Source of the DNA: Lachnoclostridium sp. UBA1308
Lineage (GTDB): Bacteria; Bacillota; Clostridia; Lachnospirales; Lachnospiraceae
Direction: 5' to 3'
DNA length: 64,000 nucleotides
Assembly: GCA_002307215.1 (NCBI GenBank)
Contig: DBTU01000030.1
Span: forward strand, 1-64,000
Shown here in pieces: positions 33,634 to 42,835 of this stretch. The notes under the pieces were generated by a model. That model was not told where the DNA came from, did no database searches, and worked only from the letters and a program-made list of their open reading frames with translations. The number at the start of each line of letters is the position of its first letter. The first letter of the stretch is position 1. The position numbers and the translations under genes were made by a program.

Positions 33634-35472
33634 ATGAAAAAGTTAAAGGGAATATTTACCTCGCCGTATTTCATAGCAGTTTTATATGTATTAAAGATGA
33701 CGTTATACTATGCACTGATTGAAGTCAGAAACATGGAGACGGTCATTATTGTCTTGAGTTTGGCGATTTGGTCAACGATATTTATTTGTTTTGGAAGAAT
33801 GAAGCATAAAAGAAAGCGGTTTGTATTCCTGACAGTATATTTTCTGTTCAGTTTACTGATGTTTTCGGATACGATGTACTATAATTATTATAATCAGACA
33901 GTGTCGATTAGGCAGTTGTGGCAGGCAAAAAGTGTTGCTGCGGTTCCCAACAGCTTTATCGCTACACTGATACCGGCAAGTTTTCTTCTTTTTATAGACC
34001 TTCCGTTTGCTTATTTCAGCTTTAAAAAATATGCAACCAAGGAAAATCTGCAGAAATGGTTGCCGTGGAAGAAGTTTAAATATGTGCTTTATGTTCTGAC
34101 GGCACTAATTATTGCTATGATTGCTAATCCATTTCATTCGGATGCATTTGCACGTGTCAACACGATGGAATTCTTTACAAACCATGTGAACGATGTATAT
34201 CAGACTGTTTCAGAAAGTCTGTCGCCGGTGGATATGGATGAGAAGGAGATTCTTCAGGTTTTGGATGAAGTCACACCTGCGCCGAAAATTGCTAGGTATG
34301 ACGGTGTCGGAGCAGGAAAGAACTTAATAGTAATCCAGTTGGAGGCATTCCAGAATTTTGTTCTCGGGGCAAGCTACAATGGTCAAGAGATTACGCCTAA
34401 TTTGAACGCTCTGATGAAGAAAGATACGCTTTACTATGATCATTATTTCTCCAATATCGGAAAGGGAAATACGGCAGATGCTGAATTCTCCACACTAAAC
34501 AGTCTCTATCCGGTCATTGATGGAGAATGCTATCGTTTATATCAGGATAATACCTTAATAGGGCTTCCTTGGCTGATGCGGTATAACGGCTATTATTCTT
34601 TTGCCATCCATGGCTACAAGGGTGAATTCTGGAACAGAGAATATATATATCCCAAAGAGGGCTTTCAGGATTTTTACAGCATGGAGGATTTGAATCAAGA
34701 TGATATCGTAGGTCTTGGTATTTCGGATAAGTCGATGTTCCATCAGCTGATTCCAATTCTGCAGAAACAAAAGGAACCTTTTTTTACCTTTGCAATTACG
34801 CTATCCAATCATCATCCGTTTATGTTGGACGAGAAATATTATGATTTAAAGCTGTTAGAAGAGGATAAGGGAACCACCTTCGGTAAGTACCTTGAGACAG
34901 TACACTATACAGATGAGGCAATCGGACAATTGATTGATGAGCTTAAGTCAGCCGGACTTTATGATAATACTGTAATTGCAATGTATGGTGACCATCATGG
35001 ATTGAACTGTGGAATGGAGGAGGTTAATTACCGGGTTAGTGATTTCATCGGTAGAATATACGATTATGATGAAATGCTGAATATTCCGTTAATCATCCAT
35101 GTTCCGGGAAGCGGTGTCAAGGAGACAATAAGCACCACCGGTGGTCAGATTGACTTTTTACCTACGATTGCTAATATTATGGGAATTAAATATGATAATA
35201 CTTTCGTAATGGGGCAAGATATCACGAATGCTAAGCAAGGATTTGTTGCCTTTACCTCTTATCTGTTTGAGGGCTCCTTTGCAACTAATGATATTTTATT
35301 TCAAATATCCAGGGAAGGTATTTTTGAAGGAAGCAGAGCGTGGAAAATAGGTACCAATATTCCGGTTGATGCAAGTTTATATAAGGAGGATTATGAAAAA
35401 GCATTGCTGCTTAAGAAGACCTCCAAGGAAATACTTGACCAGAATTTAATAGCTGATTTTGTGACACATTAA
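33634..35472 (+). CDS. LTA synthase-family sulfatase (lipoteichoic acid synthase-like)
   Basis: 612 residues from MKKLKGIFTSPYFIAVLYVL. Five N-terminal membrane segments lie within ~1-175, then a linker and an extracellular sulfatase-fold domain from ~225: NLIVIQLEAFQNFVL (metal Glu), GNTADAEFSTLNS (nucleophile Thr), then DHHG and the late His/Asp region. It transfers glycerol-phosphate from phosphatidylglycerol to grow a polymer chain on a glycolipid. No downstream flippase or glycosyltransferase is clustered; the patatin gene follows. RBS GGGGGA. Confidence 0.92.
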   Translation: MKKLKGIFTSPYFIAVLYVLKMTLYYALIEVRNMETVIIVLSLAIWSTIFICFGRMKHKRKRFVFLTVYFLFSLLMFSDTMYYNYYNQTVSIRQLWQAKSVAAVPNSFIATLIPASFLLFIDLPFAYFSFKKYATKENLQKWLPWKKFKYVLYVLTALIIAMIANPFHSDAFARVNTMEFFTNHVNDVYQTVSESLSPVDMDEKEILQVLDEVTPAPKIARYDGVGAGKNLIVIQLEAFQNFVLGASYNGQEITPNLNALMKKDTLYYDHYFSNIGKGNTADAEFSTLNSLYPVIDGECYRLYQDNTLIGLPWLMRYNGYYSFAIHGYKGEFWNREYIYPKEGFQDFYSMEDLNQDDIVGLGISDKSMFHQLIPILQKQKEPFFTFAITLSNHHPFMLDEKYYDLKLLEEDKGTTFGKYLETVHYTDEAIGQLIDELKSAGLYDNTVIAMYGDHHGLNCGMEEVNYRVSDFIGRIYDYDEMLNIPLIIHVPGSGVKETISTTGGQIDFLPTIANIMGIKYDNTFVMGQDITNAKQGFVAFTSYLFEGSFATNDILFQISREGIFEGSRAWKIGTNIPVDASLYKEDYEKALLLKKTSKEILDQNLIADFVTH

Positions 35473-35589
35473 AGAACCTGACAGACCAAGGCACATGAAT
35501 GAACGAATACTTTTATGGTAATAAAACCCATTGCAACTGTGCATTGGGTCTTATTATATTTTATGGAAGCGAAGGCAGAGGTGGGGACG

Positions 35590-36786
35590 ATGGTTCAGGA
35601 GGGTTTTGATTTCGACAAGGAATATGGAGTTGTTCTGGAGGGAGGAGGCGCCAAGGGAGCTTATCAGATTGGCGTCTGGAAGGCCTTACTTGAATTAGGT
35701 GTCAAAATCAAAGCGGTCGCAGGGGTGTCGGTTGGTGCACTTAATGGGGCATTGATTTGTATGGGCGACTATGAGAAGGCGGTTGATATCTGGAAGAACA
35801 TTAGTTATTCCAGCATTATGAATGTCGATGATGTAGAGATGGACAAACTGATTAACCTGAGATTTAAGGATATCAATATTTCGTCGGTAAGTAAACAGAG
35901 CAGAAAAATTCTGGTCAGCGGCGGTCTGGACGTAACTCCCTTAAAGCAGCTTTTGGACGATAATGTAGATGAAAAGAAAATCAGGGAATCGGATATAGAA
36001 TTTATTATGGGAGCGTTTAATGTAAGTAACCTAAAGGCCATGGAAATAACGGCCAAGGAAGCTGAGGATGGATATCTGAAGGATTATCTGATGGCCAGTT
36101 CGAGCTTTCCGCTGTTTAAAAACTCCAAACTCCTTGGGAAAACCTATCTGGATGGAGGAATTACAAACAATGTACCGATTGATATGTTAATCAATCGGGG
36201 ATATAAGAATATCATTGTGATTCGGATTTATGGAATTGGTGTAGAGAAGAAAATCAAAATACCCGAGGATGTTAATCTGACTTATTTCGCTCCGAAGCAG
36301 CCGCTATGTAATGTGTTGGAATTTGATCGTAAAAAAGCGATTCGCAATATAATGCTTGGATACTATGATGCCCTTAGGATACTTAAACCACTGGCAGGAA
36401 ATGATTATTATATTGACACCATACGTAGCCAGAAATCGTATCTGGAAACATTGATTTCACCATCAGAAGAAGAGATGGGGTCACTTTTGATACCGAACAA
36501 ACCGGAGTTACATGGAGAAGTATATCTTCGAAAATGTCTGGAGGATGCTTATCCGCAGCTTGCGATGGCATTAAAGCTTAATAAAGGATGGAAGTACAGT
36601 GAATTGTATTATGCGATTTTGGAATACTGTGCTAAGAAAGTAAGGCTTAAGAAATATAAGCTTTATACGGAACAGGAATTTATTAGTGTGTTGTATGAGC
36701 GGATAACCGAGCATTTCAAGAAAGAGGACAAAGCCGATAATATCATGCAATTGGCATTATCCTTAATAAAGAATATTTTAGCTTGA
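35590..36786 (+). CDS. patatin-like phospholipase
   Basis: 398 residues from MVQEGFDFDKEYGVVLEGGG with GAGGTGGGG upstream. The oxyanion loop is GGGAKGAYQIG (18-28), the nucleophile Ser47 is in GVSVG, and the catalytic Asp is in YLDGGITNN. The C-terminal ~170 residues are helical and unassigned. Probably a cytosolic or membrane-associated lipid acyl hydrolase. It starts 118 bases after the LTA synthase-like gene; a link to phospholipid turnover during teichoic acid synthesis is conceivable but speculative. Confidence 0.9.
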   Translation: MVQEGFDFDKEYGVVLEGGGAKGAYQIGVWKALLELGVKIKAVAGVSVGALNGALICMGDYEKAVDIWKNISYSSIMNVDDVEMDKLINLRFKDINISSVSKQSRKILVSGGLDVTPLKQLLDDNVDEKKIRESDIEFIMGAFNVSNLKAMEITAKEAEDGYLKDYLMASSSFPLFKNSKLLGKTYLDGGITNNVPIDMLINRGYKNIIVIRIYGIGVEKKIKIPEDVNLTYFAPKQPLCNVLEFDRKKAIRNIMLGYYDALRILKPLAGNDYYIDTIRSQKSYLETLISPSEEEMGSLLIPNKPELHGEVYLRKCLEDAYPQLAMALKLNKGWKYSELYYAILEYCAKKVRLKKYKLYTEQEFISVLYERITEHFKKEDKADNIMQLALSLIKNILA

Positions 36787-36826
36787 CATTCTTGGGAAAT
36801 TGGAATAATGTATAAATAAACATTTA
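36783..36826 (+). promoter_or_regulatory. argF promoter with candidate ARG box
   Basis: TTGACA (36783-36788), 17-base spacer, TAATGT (36806-36811). AATGTATAAATAAACATT (36807-36824) overlaps the -10 and has ARG-box character: AT-rich with AATGT/ACATT arms. ArgR control is a reasonable guess only. Further down are hairpins CTCGC/GCGAG near 36893-36910 and CCTGCA/TGCAGG near 36940-36960. Confidence 0.5.
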
Positions 36827-36986
36827 ATAGCATAAATATAAATAAATCTATTGCACATGTAAATTGCTCATGAGCGATATGTCAAAATAGTCTCGCAAAA
36901 GTCATGCGAGCCATTAGAAATACAAAAATGAATTTGTACCTGCAGTCCAAAGTTTGCAGGCTATGAAGAAAGGTATGGTTATTAGT

Positions 36987-37922
36987 ATGAATTTAAAGGG
37001 AAGAAGTTTTTTGACTCTGATGGACTATAACGCAGAGGAAATCGAATATTTACTTGATCTGGCAGCAGAATTAAAGGCAAAGAAAAAACAGGGCATTACC
37101 GGAAATAGTCTTAAGGGTAAGAACATTGCATTGATATTTGAAAAACCCTCGACCAGAACCCGTTGTGCCTTCACCATAGGCTGTATTGATGAAGGGGCAC
37201 ATCCCGAATATCTCAGTAAAGATGATCTTCAGCTGGGTCATAAGGAGAGCGTCGAGGATACGGCAAGGGTTCTTGGAAGGATGTTTGACGGAATAGAGTT
37301 TCGTGGATATCATCAAGAAACCGTTGAGAAATTGGCAAAATTCAGTGGCGTCCCTGTTTGGAACGGCTTAACAGATGCGGATCATCCGACACAGATTCTT
37401 GCAGATTTCCTGACACTGAAAGAGCAGTTTGGTAAGCTGAAAGGACTGAAGCTTGTATATGCAGGTGATGGTCGCAATAATATGGCGAACAGCCTGATGA
37501 TCGGTTCTTCAAAGATGGGAATTGATTTTACAATATTAGCTCCGAAGGATTTATGGCCGGAAAAGGAATTGGTAATACAGTGCGAGGAATATGCAAAAGC
37601 TTTTGGAAGTAAAATCGTTATCACAGATTCACTCGACGGAGTCATTGGAGCCGATGCTGTATACACCGATGTATGGTGTTCGATGGGAGAAGAAGACAAG
37701 GCGGCTGAGCGAATCAAGCTACTTAAGCCTTATCAGGTTAACGACGCGCTAATGGCACGTACAGGTAAAAAGACCATTTTCCTCCATTGTCTGCCTGCCG
37801 TGAAGGGTAAGGAAGTAACAGAAGAGGTATTTGAACGATTCGCCGAGGTCGTTTTTGATGAGGCAGAGAATCGTATGCATACAATTAAAGCAGTCATGGT
37901 AGCAACACTAGGGAACCTATAG
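36987..37922 (+). CDS. argF: ornithine carbamoyltransferase
   Basis: 311 residues from MNLKGRSFLTLMDYNAEEIE; earlier in-frame ATGs overlap the AAAGG site. The carbamoyl-phosphate motif STRTR is at 55-59, with HPTQILADFLT, and the ornithine loop carries HCLPA. It catalyses ornithine plus carbamoyl phosphate to citrulline, in arginine synthesis or, reversed, in the deiminase pathway. No other arg gene is in the window, so the direction cannot be judged from context. The upstream ARG-like box favours biosynthesis. Confidence 0.95.
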   Translation: MNLKGRSFLTLMDYNAEEIEYLLDLAAELKAKKKQGITGNSLKGKNIALIFEKPSTRTRCAFTIGCIDEGAHPEYLSKDDLQLGHKESVEDTARVLGRMFDGIEFRGYHQETVEKLAKFSGVPVWNGLTDADHPTQILADFLTLKEQFGKLKGLKLVYAGDGRNNMANSLMIGSSKMGIDFTILAPKDLWPEKELVIQCEEYAKAFGSKIVITDSLDGVIGADAVYTDVWCSMGEEDKAAERIKLLKPYQVNDALMARTGKKTIFLHCLPAVKGKEVTEEVFERFAEVVFDEAENRMHTIKAVMVATLGNL

Positions 37923-37945
37923 AAGCATTTTGGAGAATCGGTAAT

Positions 37946-38221
37946 ATGGATAGATTAAAGAAATTAGCAGACGGATTATCGAAAAAAAGTAATATGATGA
38001 TTGCCATAGCGGGAGTCATTATGTTGTTCTCTTTGCTTTTTGTCTATTTATTTCCTAATGGCATCGGTATTTTGATTGCATGTATTGCTTGTGGCCTGAT
38101 GAATATTGTTCAGGCTTATAAGTATTTGGGAGATAAGAGAAAAAGATCGATGGGCATGTCAATGCTGCTGCTTGGAGTTTGTATTATTGTTGTTGGCTTT
38201 ATTATCGTTGTGGTAAGTTGA
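37946..38221 (+). CDS. small membrane protein (91 aa)
   Basis: Two to three membrane segments: MMIAIAGVIMLFSLLFVYLF, IGILIACIACGLMNIVQAY and a C-terminal MLLLGVCIIVVGFIIVVVS, with a basic loop (GDKRKRSMG) between the last two. No family recognised. It starts 23 bases after argF with GGAG upstream and is followed at 42 bases by the next gene, so it could be part of an argF transcript. Function unknown. Confidence 0.65.
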   Translation: MDRLKKLADGLSKKSNMMIAIAGVIMLFSLLFVYLFPNGIGILIACIACGLMNIVQAYKYLGDKRKRSMGMSMLLLGVCIIVVGFIIVVVS

Positions 38222-38263
38222 CGTAGCAGAGGGGCAGAAAAACCGTTAAAAAGGAGTTGTAAT

Positions 38264-38605
38264 ATGTATCAGGACAGAGTTGTTCTATGTGCCGGCAGTG
38301 CTTATAATAAGAAATTCTGGTTAAATGATGATTTTAAGATGCTTCCGGAGCATATCAAGCAGGAATTGAAAATCACATGTGTTTTGTTCACGGAGGACGT
38401 CGGTGGGATTATTTCGCTGGAGTATGAAGAGGACGGAACACTTGTAATAAAAGTAAAATCGGATGACGCAGACTATCTGTATGATGATATCGGATGTGTG
38501 TTGAAGGTAAAGCAGATACAACGGGAAAAAGCCGAGTTATTGGAGGCATTGGAGCTTTATTATAAGGTTTTCTTCTTAGGAGAAGAGACATCCGAACTTC
38601 TATAA
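38264..38605 (+). CDS. conserved hypothetical protein (113 aa), DUF6145-like
   Basis: A soluble acidic protein. It opens MYQDRVVLCAGSAYNKKFWL and has beta strands to ~65 (ISLEYEEDGTLVIKVKSDDA) and a helical C-terminus (IQREKAELLEALELYYKVFF). I associate it with the Lachnospiraceae family DUF6145, from memory. It precedes coaX and dusB and carries AAGGAG before its ATG. No function known. Confidence 0.6.
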   Translation: MYQDRVVLCAGSAYNKKFWLNDDFKMLPEHIKQELKITCVLFTEDVGGIISLEYEEDGTLVIKVKSDDADYLYDDIGCVLKVKQIQREKAELLEALELYYKVFFLGEETSELL

Positions 38606-38684
38606 ATATGTTTTGTGATAGCAGTGCAATATCCGTGGCAAAAGATAAAATAGTTTATTTAAAAGGAAAGGTTCAGGTGATCCT

Positions 38685-39461
38685 ATGTTATTAGTGATAG
38701 ATGTCGGTAATACAAATATTACATTGGGTGTGTTTGAGGATGTGAAATTAAAGACAACCTTCCGCTTGATTACCAATACAGCAAGAACTTCAGACGAATT
38801 CGGTCTGGTTATCCGCGATTTGCTTTGTGCAAAAAATATTAGTCTTGATGATATTACTGCGGTTACCATAGCATCGGTTGTACCAAAGATTATGTATTCT
38901 CTGACCGCGGGAATCATCAAGTATTTGTCCATCAACCCATTGGTTGTCGGATCAGGGACTAAGACAGGTATTAAGATTATAACAAGTAATCCCAAGGAAG
39001 TCGGAGCAGACAGGATTGTAGATGCAGTTGCGGCCTTCGAGATTTACGGCGGTCCGGTGCTGGTAATTGATTTTGGCACGGCAATTACGTATGATTTAAT
39101 CGCAGCCGACGGTTCTTTTGCAGCGGCAGTTACATGTCCCGGACTTCGTATTGCCGCTAATGCGCTATGGACGGATACGGCGAAGCTTCCGGAGATAGAG
39201 ATTGCTATGCCGGACACAATTCTTGCAAAGGACACCGTTACAAGTATGCAGGCAGGTCTTGTCTTTGGCTGTATCGGACAGACGGAGTATATTATAAAAA
39301 GAATGCTCAGTGAAGCAGGAATAAAGGAATGCAGAGTCGTTGCTACCGGGGGACTAGGTAAGATTATAGCGGATGCAACAGAAATAATTGAGGTATACGA
39401 TGTGAATCTGACACTGAAGGGTCTGAAAATTATAACAGATAAGAACAAACCCGTAAAATAA
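38685..39461 (+). CDS. coaX: type III pantothenate kinase
   Basis: 258 residues. ASKHA fold: MLLVIDVGNTNITLGVF (phosphate 1, catalytic Asp6), GADRIVDAVAAF and VIDFGTAITYDLI (phosphate 2). It phosphorylates pantothenate in the first step of coenzyme A synthesis and is insensitive to CoA. GGAAAGG site upstream. Followed by dusB after 31 bases, likely one operon. Confidence 0.95.
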   Translation: MLLVIDVGNTNITLGVFEDVKLKTTFRLITNTARTSDEFGLVIRDLLCAKNISLDDITAVTIASVVPKIMYSLTAGIIKYLSINPLVVGSGTKTGIKIITSNPKEVGADRIVDAVAAFEIYGGPVLVIDFGTAITYDLIAADGSFAAAVTCPGLRIAANALWTDTAKLPEIEIAMPDTILAKDTVTSMQAGLVFGCIGQTEYIIKRMLSEAGIKECRVVATGGLGKIIADATEIIEVYDVNLTLKGLKIITDKNKPVK

Positions 39462-39492
39462 ATGTGGAATGAAGATGGGGTAAGTACCTAGC

Positions 39493-40470
39493 ATGAGTAT
39501 TGATATCGGTAAGGTTAGAATAGAAGGAAATTTATTTTTAGGACCGATGGCAGGAGTTACCGACCTGCCATTTCGTTTGTTGTGCAAAGAAAAGGGTGCT
39601 GACCTAGTCTGTACGGAGATGGTCAGTGCCAAGGGTGTGCAATTTAATAATAAGAATACAGAAAGCCTGATAACGATATCCGAGGTAGAACGTCCGGCTG
39701 CTCTTCAGTTGTTTGGTGCGGACCCTGACATTTTAAACGGAGCCGCCAGAAGGCTGGAGGGTCGTAATTTTGATATTCTTGATATTAATATGGGCTGTCC
39801 TGTTCCGAAGGTTGTTAACAATGGGGAAGGCTCCGCTCTTATGACAAACCCTAAACTGATCGGAGAGATTGTAAAGAAGATCAGTGAGGGTTACAGTAAG
39901 CCGGTTACCGTAAAAATTCGTAGCGGATTTAAGGCGGACTGCATCAATGCCGTGGAGGTTGCTAAAATTGCGGAAGCAAACGGTGCAGCGGCCATTACAA
40001 TCCATGCCAGAACCAGAGAACAGTATTACAGCGGAACAGCAGACTGGGAGATAATACGTAATGTTAAGCAGGCGGTAAGTATTCCGGTCATCGGAAGCGG
40101 TGATGTCTTTGCGGCAGAGGATGCAGAGCGGATGTTGGAGATGACGAACTGCGATGGCGTTATGATTGCGAGGGGAACACGAGGAAACCCTTGGATTTTT
40201 GAGCAAATCAAGGCATATCTGACTAGGGGCGAGGTACTTCTAAAGCCGGAATTTTGTAAGGTTGAGGAGATGATACTCCGTCATGCTCTTCTTTTGGTGG
40301 AATATAAGGGCGAATATATCGGTATCCGTGAGATGCGGAAACATGTTGCATGGTATACTACGGGTTATCCGGGATCTGCAAAGCTACGAAACAGGGTAAA
40401 CGAAATAGAGAATATGGACGATCTTCGCAGACTACTTGAGGATTATCATAAAATATTGAAAATTAACTAA
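39493..40470 (+). CDS. dusB: tRNA-dihydrouridine synthase
   Basis: 325 residues. FMN-binding TIM barrel: LGPMAGVTDLPFRLL, catalytic Cys102 in INMGCPVPKVV, HARTREQYYSG, GSGDVFAAEDA and ARGTRGNPWIFEQI, then a helical C-terminal RNA-binding domain. It reduces uridine in the tRNA D-loop. It shares its transcription unit with coaX. The C-terminus ends shortly before the asd promoter region. Confidence 0.94.
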   Translation: MSIDIGKVRIEGNLFLGPMAGVTDLPFRLLCKEKGADLVCTEMVSAKGVQFNNKNTESLITISEVERPAALQLFGADPDILNGAARRLEGRNFDILDINMGCPVPKVVNNGEGSALMTNPKLIGEIVKKISEGYSKPVTVKIRSGFKADCINAVEVAKIAEANGAAAITIHARTREQYYSGTADWEIIRNVKQAVSIPVIGSGDVFAAEDAERMLEMTNCDGVMIARGTRGNPWIFEQIKAYLTRGEVLLKPEFCKVEEMILRHALLLVEYKGEYIGIREMRKHVAWYTTGYPGSAKLRNRVNEIENMDDLRRLLEDYHKILKIN

Positions 40471-40621
40471 ACATTACTCGCAAAAAACGGATATCTTAGA
40501 TGATAGTTACAAAAATTATGATTTCCTATAAATTAATATTGATTTTTGCTGAAATTCTGATATAGTATACTTACAGAAAAGACAGATGTTTGCCATACGC
40601 GAACAATATGGAGGATTAGAT

Positions 40622-41704
40622 ATGAATAAATTGAGAGTTGGTATCCTTGGTGGTACAGGAATGGTTGGACAGCGTTTTATCTCGTTGTTGGAAAACCATC
40701 CATGGTTTGAAGTTGTAACGGTAGCTGCAAGCCCGAGAAGTGCAGGGAAGACATATGAAGAGGCTGTAGGCGGTCGCTGGAAGATGCCCACTGCTATGCC
40801 GGAGAGCATAAAGAAGCTTATCGTAAAAGATGTAAATGACATTTCCGAAGTAAGTGCAAGCGTTGATTTCGTTTTCAGCGCAGTAGATATGACAAAAGAA
40901 GAAATCAAGGCAATTGAAGAAGCATACGCAAAGACAGAGACACCTGTAGTTTCCAACAACAGTGCACATAGATGGACTCCCGATGTCCCGATGGTAGTAC
41001 CGGAGCTTAATCCGGAGCATTTGGAAGTAATTGCGGCACAGAAGGAACGGTTGGGTACAAAGAAAGGTTTTATCGTGGTAAAACCGAACTGCTCCATCCA
41101 GAGCTACACACCGGCACTTCACGCGCTCAGACAATTTGGTATTAAGCTGGTTGTGGCAACGACTTATCAGGCGATTTCCGGTGCAGGTAAGAACTTTGCG
41201 GATTGGCCGGAGATGGTGGATAATGTAATCCCTTATATCGGCGGTGAAGAAGAGAAGAGTGAGCAGGAACCGCTTCGTATCTGGGGTAAGGTGGTAGATG
41301 GTAAGATTGTGAAGGCGGAAAGTCCGATGATTACAACACAGTGTATCCGTGTACCCGTCACAGACGGACATACAGCTGCTGTATTTGTAAACTTCGAGAA
41401 TAAGCCCTCCAAGGAAGAAATCATAAAGGCATGGAATGGGTTTACAGGACTCCCACAAGAGCTAAATCTGCCAAGCGCTCCGAAACAGTTTATTAAGTAT
41501 TTTGAAGAAGATAACCGTCCTCAGGCAAAGCTTGACCGTGATTATGAGAACGGAATGGGTGTCTGCTTCGGAAGACTCCGTGAAGACCGAGTATTTGACT
41601 ATAAATTTGTGGGCCTGTCCCATAATACGGTTCGCGGAGCGGCAGGTGGAGCGGTTTTGATTGCCGAACTTTTGAAGGCACAGGGTTATATTACTGAGAA
41701 ATAG
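40622..41704 (+). CDS. asd: aspartate-semialdehyde dehydrogenase
   Basis: 360 residues from MNKLRVGILGGTGMVGQRFI, with GGAGG upstream; twelve earlier codons lack a site. Rossmann GGTGMVG, catalytic Cys157 in KPNCSIQSY, and the substrate Arg/His in the C-terminal half (RVPVTDGHTAAVF). The length and motifs match the archaeal/fungal-type ASADH seen in clostridia rather than the short enteric type. It makes aspartate semialdehyde for lysine, threonine and methionine. No lysine riboswitch seen in the 150-base upstream gap. Confidence 0.93.
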   Translation: MNKLRVGILGGTGMVGQRFISLLENHPWFEVVTVAASPRSAGKTYEEAVGGRWKMPTAMPESIKKLIVKDVNDISEVSASVDFVFSAVDMTKEEIKAIEEAYAKTETPVVSNNSAHRWTPDVPMVVPELNPEHLEVIAAQKERLGTKKGFIVVKPNCSIQSYTPALHALRQFGIKLVVATTYQAISGAGKNFADWPEMVDNVIPYIGGEEEKSEQEPLRIWGKVVDGKIVKAESPMITTQCIRVPVTDGHTAAVFVNFENKPSKEEIIKAWNGFTGLPQELNLPSAPKQFIKYFEEDNRPQAKLDRDYENGMGVCFGRLREDRVFDYKFVGLSHNTVRGAAGGAVLIAELLKAQGYITEK

Positions 41705-41740
41705 TTTGAAAAGATTCGCACAGGATTCATATATAAGGAT

Positions 41741-41785
41741 AAAAAGGCTTTAGCAAATCAATTGCGATCTGCTAAAGCCTTTTTT
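41741..41785. terminator. bidirectional terminator after asd
   Basis: AAAAAGGCTTTAGCA pairs with TGCTAAAGCCTTTTTT, giving A- and T-tracts on both sides. It serves asd and could also serve the convergent gene ending at 41829. Confidence 0.9.
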
Positions 41786-41828
41786 ATGCCTATTTCATTG
41801 AACTGGCCATAATTTTGTTGATGGGGCC

Positions 41829-42533
41829 TTACTTTTCCTGAAACAGATATTGTATAAATTCATTTGTGTTATCTTCGTGAGGTGAATTAAGTACAATACC
41901 TAGAATATATGGTTCTGAACTAATGGAATTATTCTTATAAAGCTTAGTATCGGTAAGATAGATACCATATGCACTCTTTTGTGCATCATCCTCTGTAACG
42001 GTGAGATAGAACTGGTCGGTTAAGGAACTATAGATGCTAGTGGGAAGTTTATCGGATAGTTTAGCGAAGAAACCTTTCGTGGCATAATCAGTAAATTGTG
42101 ACTCGGGAGCAATGATGACATCAATCTGTTTAGCCTGAACAAAGGTGATTAATGCCTCCTTCATCTGAACTGCATAGATATCATCGGAAGAAAAATTATA
42201 GGTGGTATTAAGCTCCACGGTTTCTCTCTTCGGATTAAGCTGAAGATGCGTAGCAAAATCAGTGGAATATTGCTCGATTACGGTAGTAGCGATGGTGTTG
42301 TCAATCATTGCAGCGGTAAACTGAGGAGTAGGTGTCGGGTGAGTAAAAGTATATACAGAATAAATAATTAGTGCGATAACTGCAAGTAAAGCAAAGAAAT
42401 GAAACTTATAATATTCCCGAAGATAGCCAAGCTTGCCCTTGAATGACATCTCTCGTAGCTTTTCCCTTTCGGTCTGTTGCTTTAGGGGCTGGTAAATAGA
42501 AGCGTCATCCCCAAGTCTGGATTGTTTTGGCAT
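41829..42533 (-). CDS. single-pass membrane protein with extracellular domain (234 aa)
   Basis: A ~45-residue cytosolic part (MPKQSRLGDDASIYQPLKQQ) precedes one membrane segment (FHFFALLAVIALIIYSVYTF, ~44-64). A ~165-residue outside domain follows with alternating beta/alpha pattern, including QIDVIIAPESQFTDYATKGF and ILGIVLNSP. The outer part resembles periplasmic binding or sugar-sensing folds, but no family is assigned. It is divergent from the cellobiose phosphorylase gene. RBS is weak (GAGGT). Confidence 0.6.
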   Translation of the reverse strand: MPKQSRLGDDASIYQPLKQQTEREKLREMSFKGKLGYLREYYKFHFFALLAVIALIIYSVYTFTHPTPTPQFTAAMIDNTIATTVIEQYSTDFATHLQLNPKRETVELNTTYNFSSDDIYAVQMKEALITFVQAKQIDVIIAPESQFTDYATKGFFAKLSDKLPTSIYSSLTDQFYLTVTEDDAQKSAYGIYLTDTKLYKNNSISSEPYILGIVLNSPHEDNTNEFIQYLFQEK

Positions 42534-42687
42534 ATAATAGACCTCGCTTTATATATGTTAGTGAAACGATATATCGCTTCAACTTATATATTGATAAAAT
42601 ACATTGATAGAACTGAGTATTAGTTTATCACAAAATGGCAATAAATAAAAGAAATTAAATATAAAAAAACTCTTAAAAACCTATGAT

Positions 42688-42760
42688 GCAGGGAAAAGCG
42701 GTGCACACAGAGGCAAATTTTCAGTATGTTTAGCATCTGTTAGGCGTACCTGCTTTTTTT
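42688..42760 (+). terminator. orphan terminator-like hairpin upstream of the phosphorylase promoter
   Basis: GCAGG (42688-42692) pairs with CCTGC (42749-42753), followed by TTTTTTT; the interior can form further short stems. It lies upstream of the phosphorylase promoter and so terminates something transcribed from about 42600, where no ORF is seen. A small RNA or leader is possible. Nothing recognised in 42534-42687. Confidence 0.4.
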
Positions 42761-42764
42761 ATGG

Positions 42765-42793
42765 TTGAAATGCGTCGGAAGGTATAATATAAT
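42765..42793 (+). promoter_or_regulatory. sigma-A promoter of the cellobiose phosphorylase gene
   Basis: TTGAAA (42765-42770), 17-base spacer, TATAAT (42788-42793); a second overlapping TATAAT begins at 42783. Confidence 0.7.
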
Positions 42794-42835
42794 GTTCAGT
42801 GAGAGTACAAATAGTTATTAGGAGGAAAAGTAATA

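Noticed and set aside
40471..40621. Lysine riboswitch before asd
   Set aside because: The region is too short and shows no lysine-riboswitch core.
40616..41458. Leftward 280-codon ORF opposite asd
   Set aside because: Fully antisense to a well-supported asd gene; Cys/His/Tyr-rich composition and no family resemblance.
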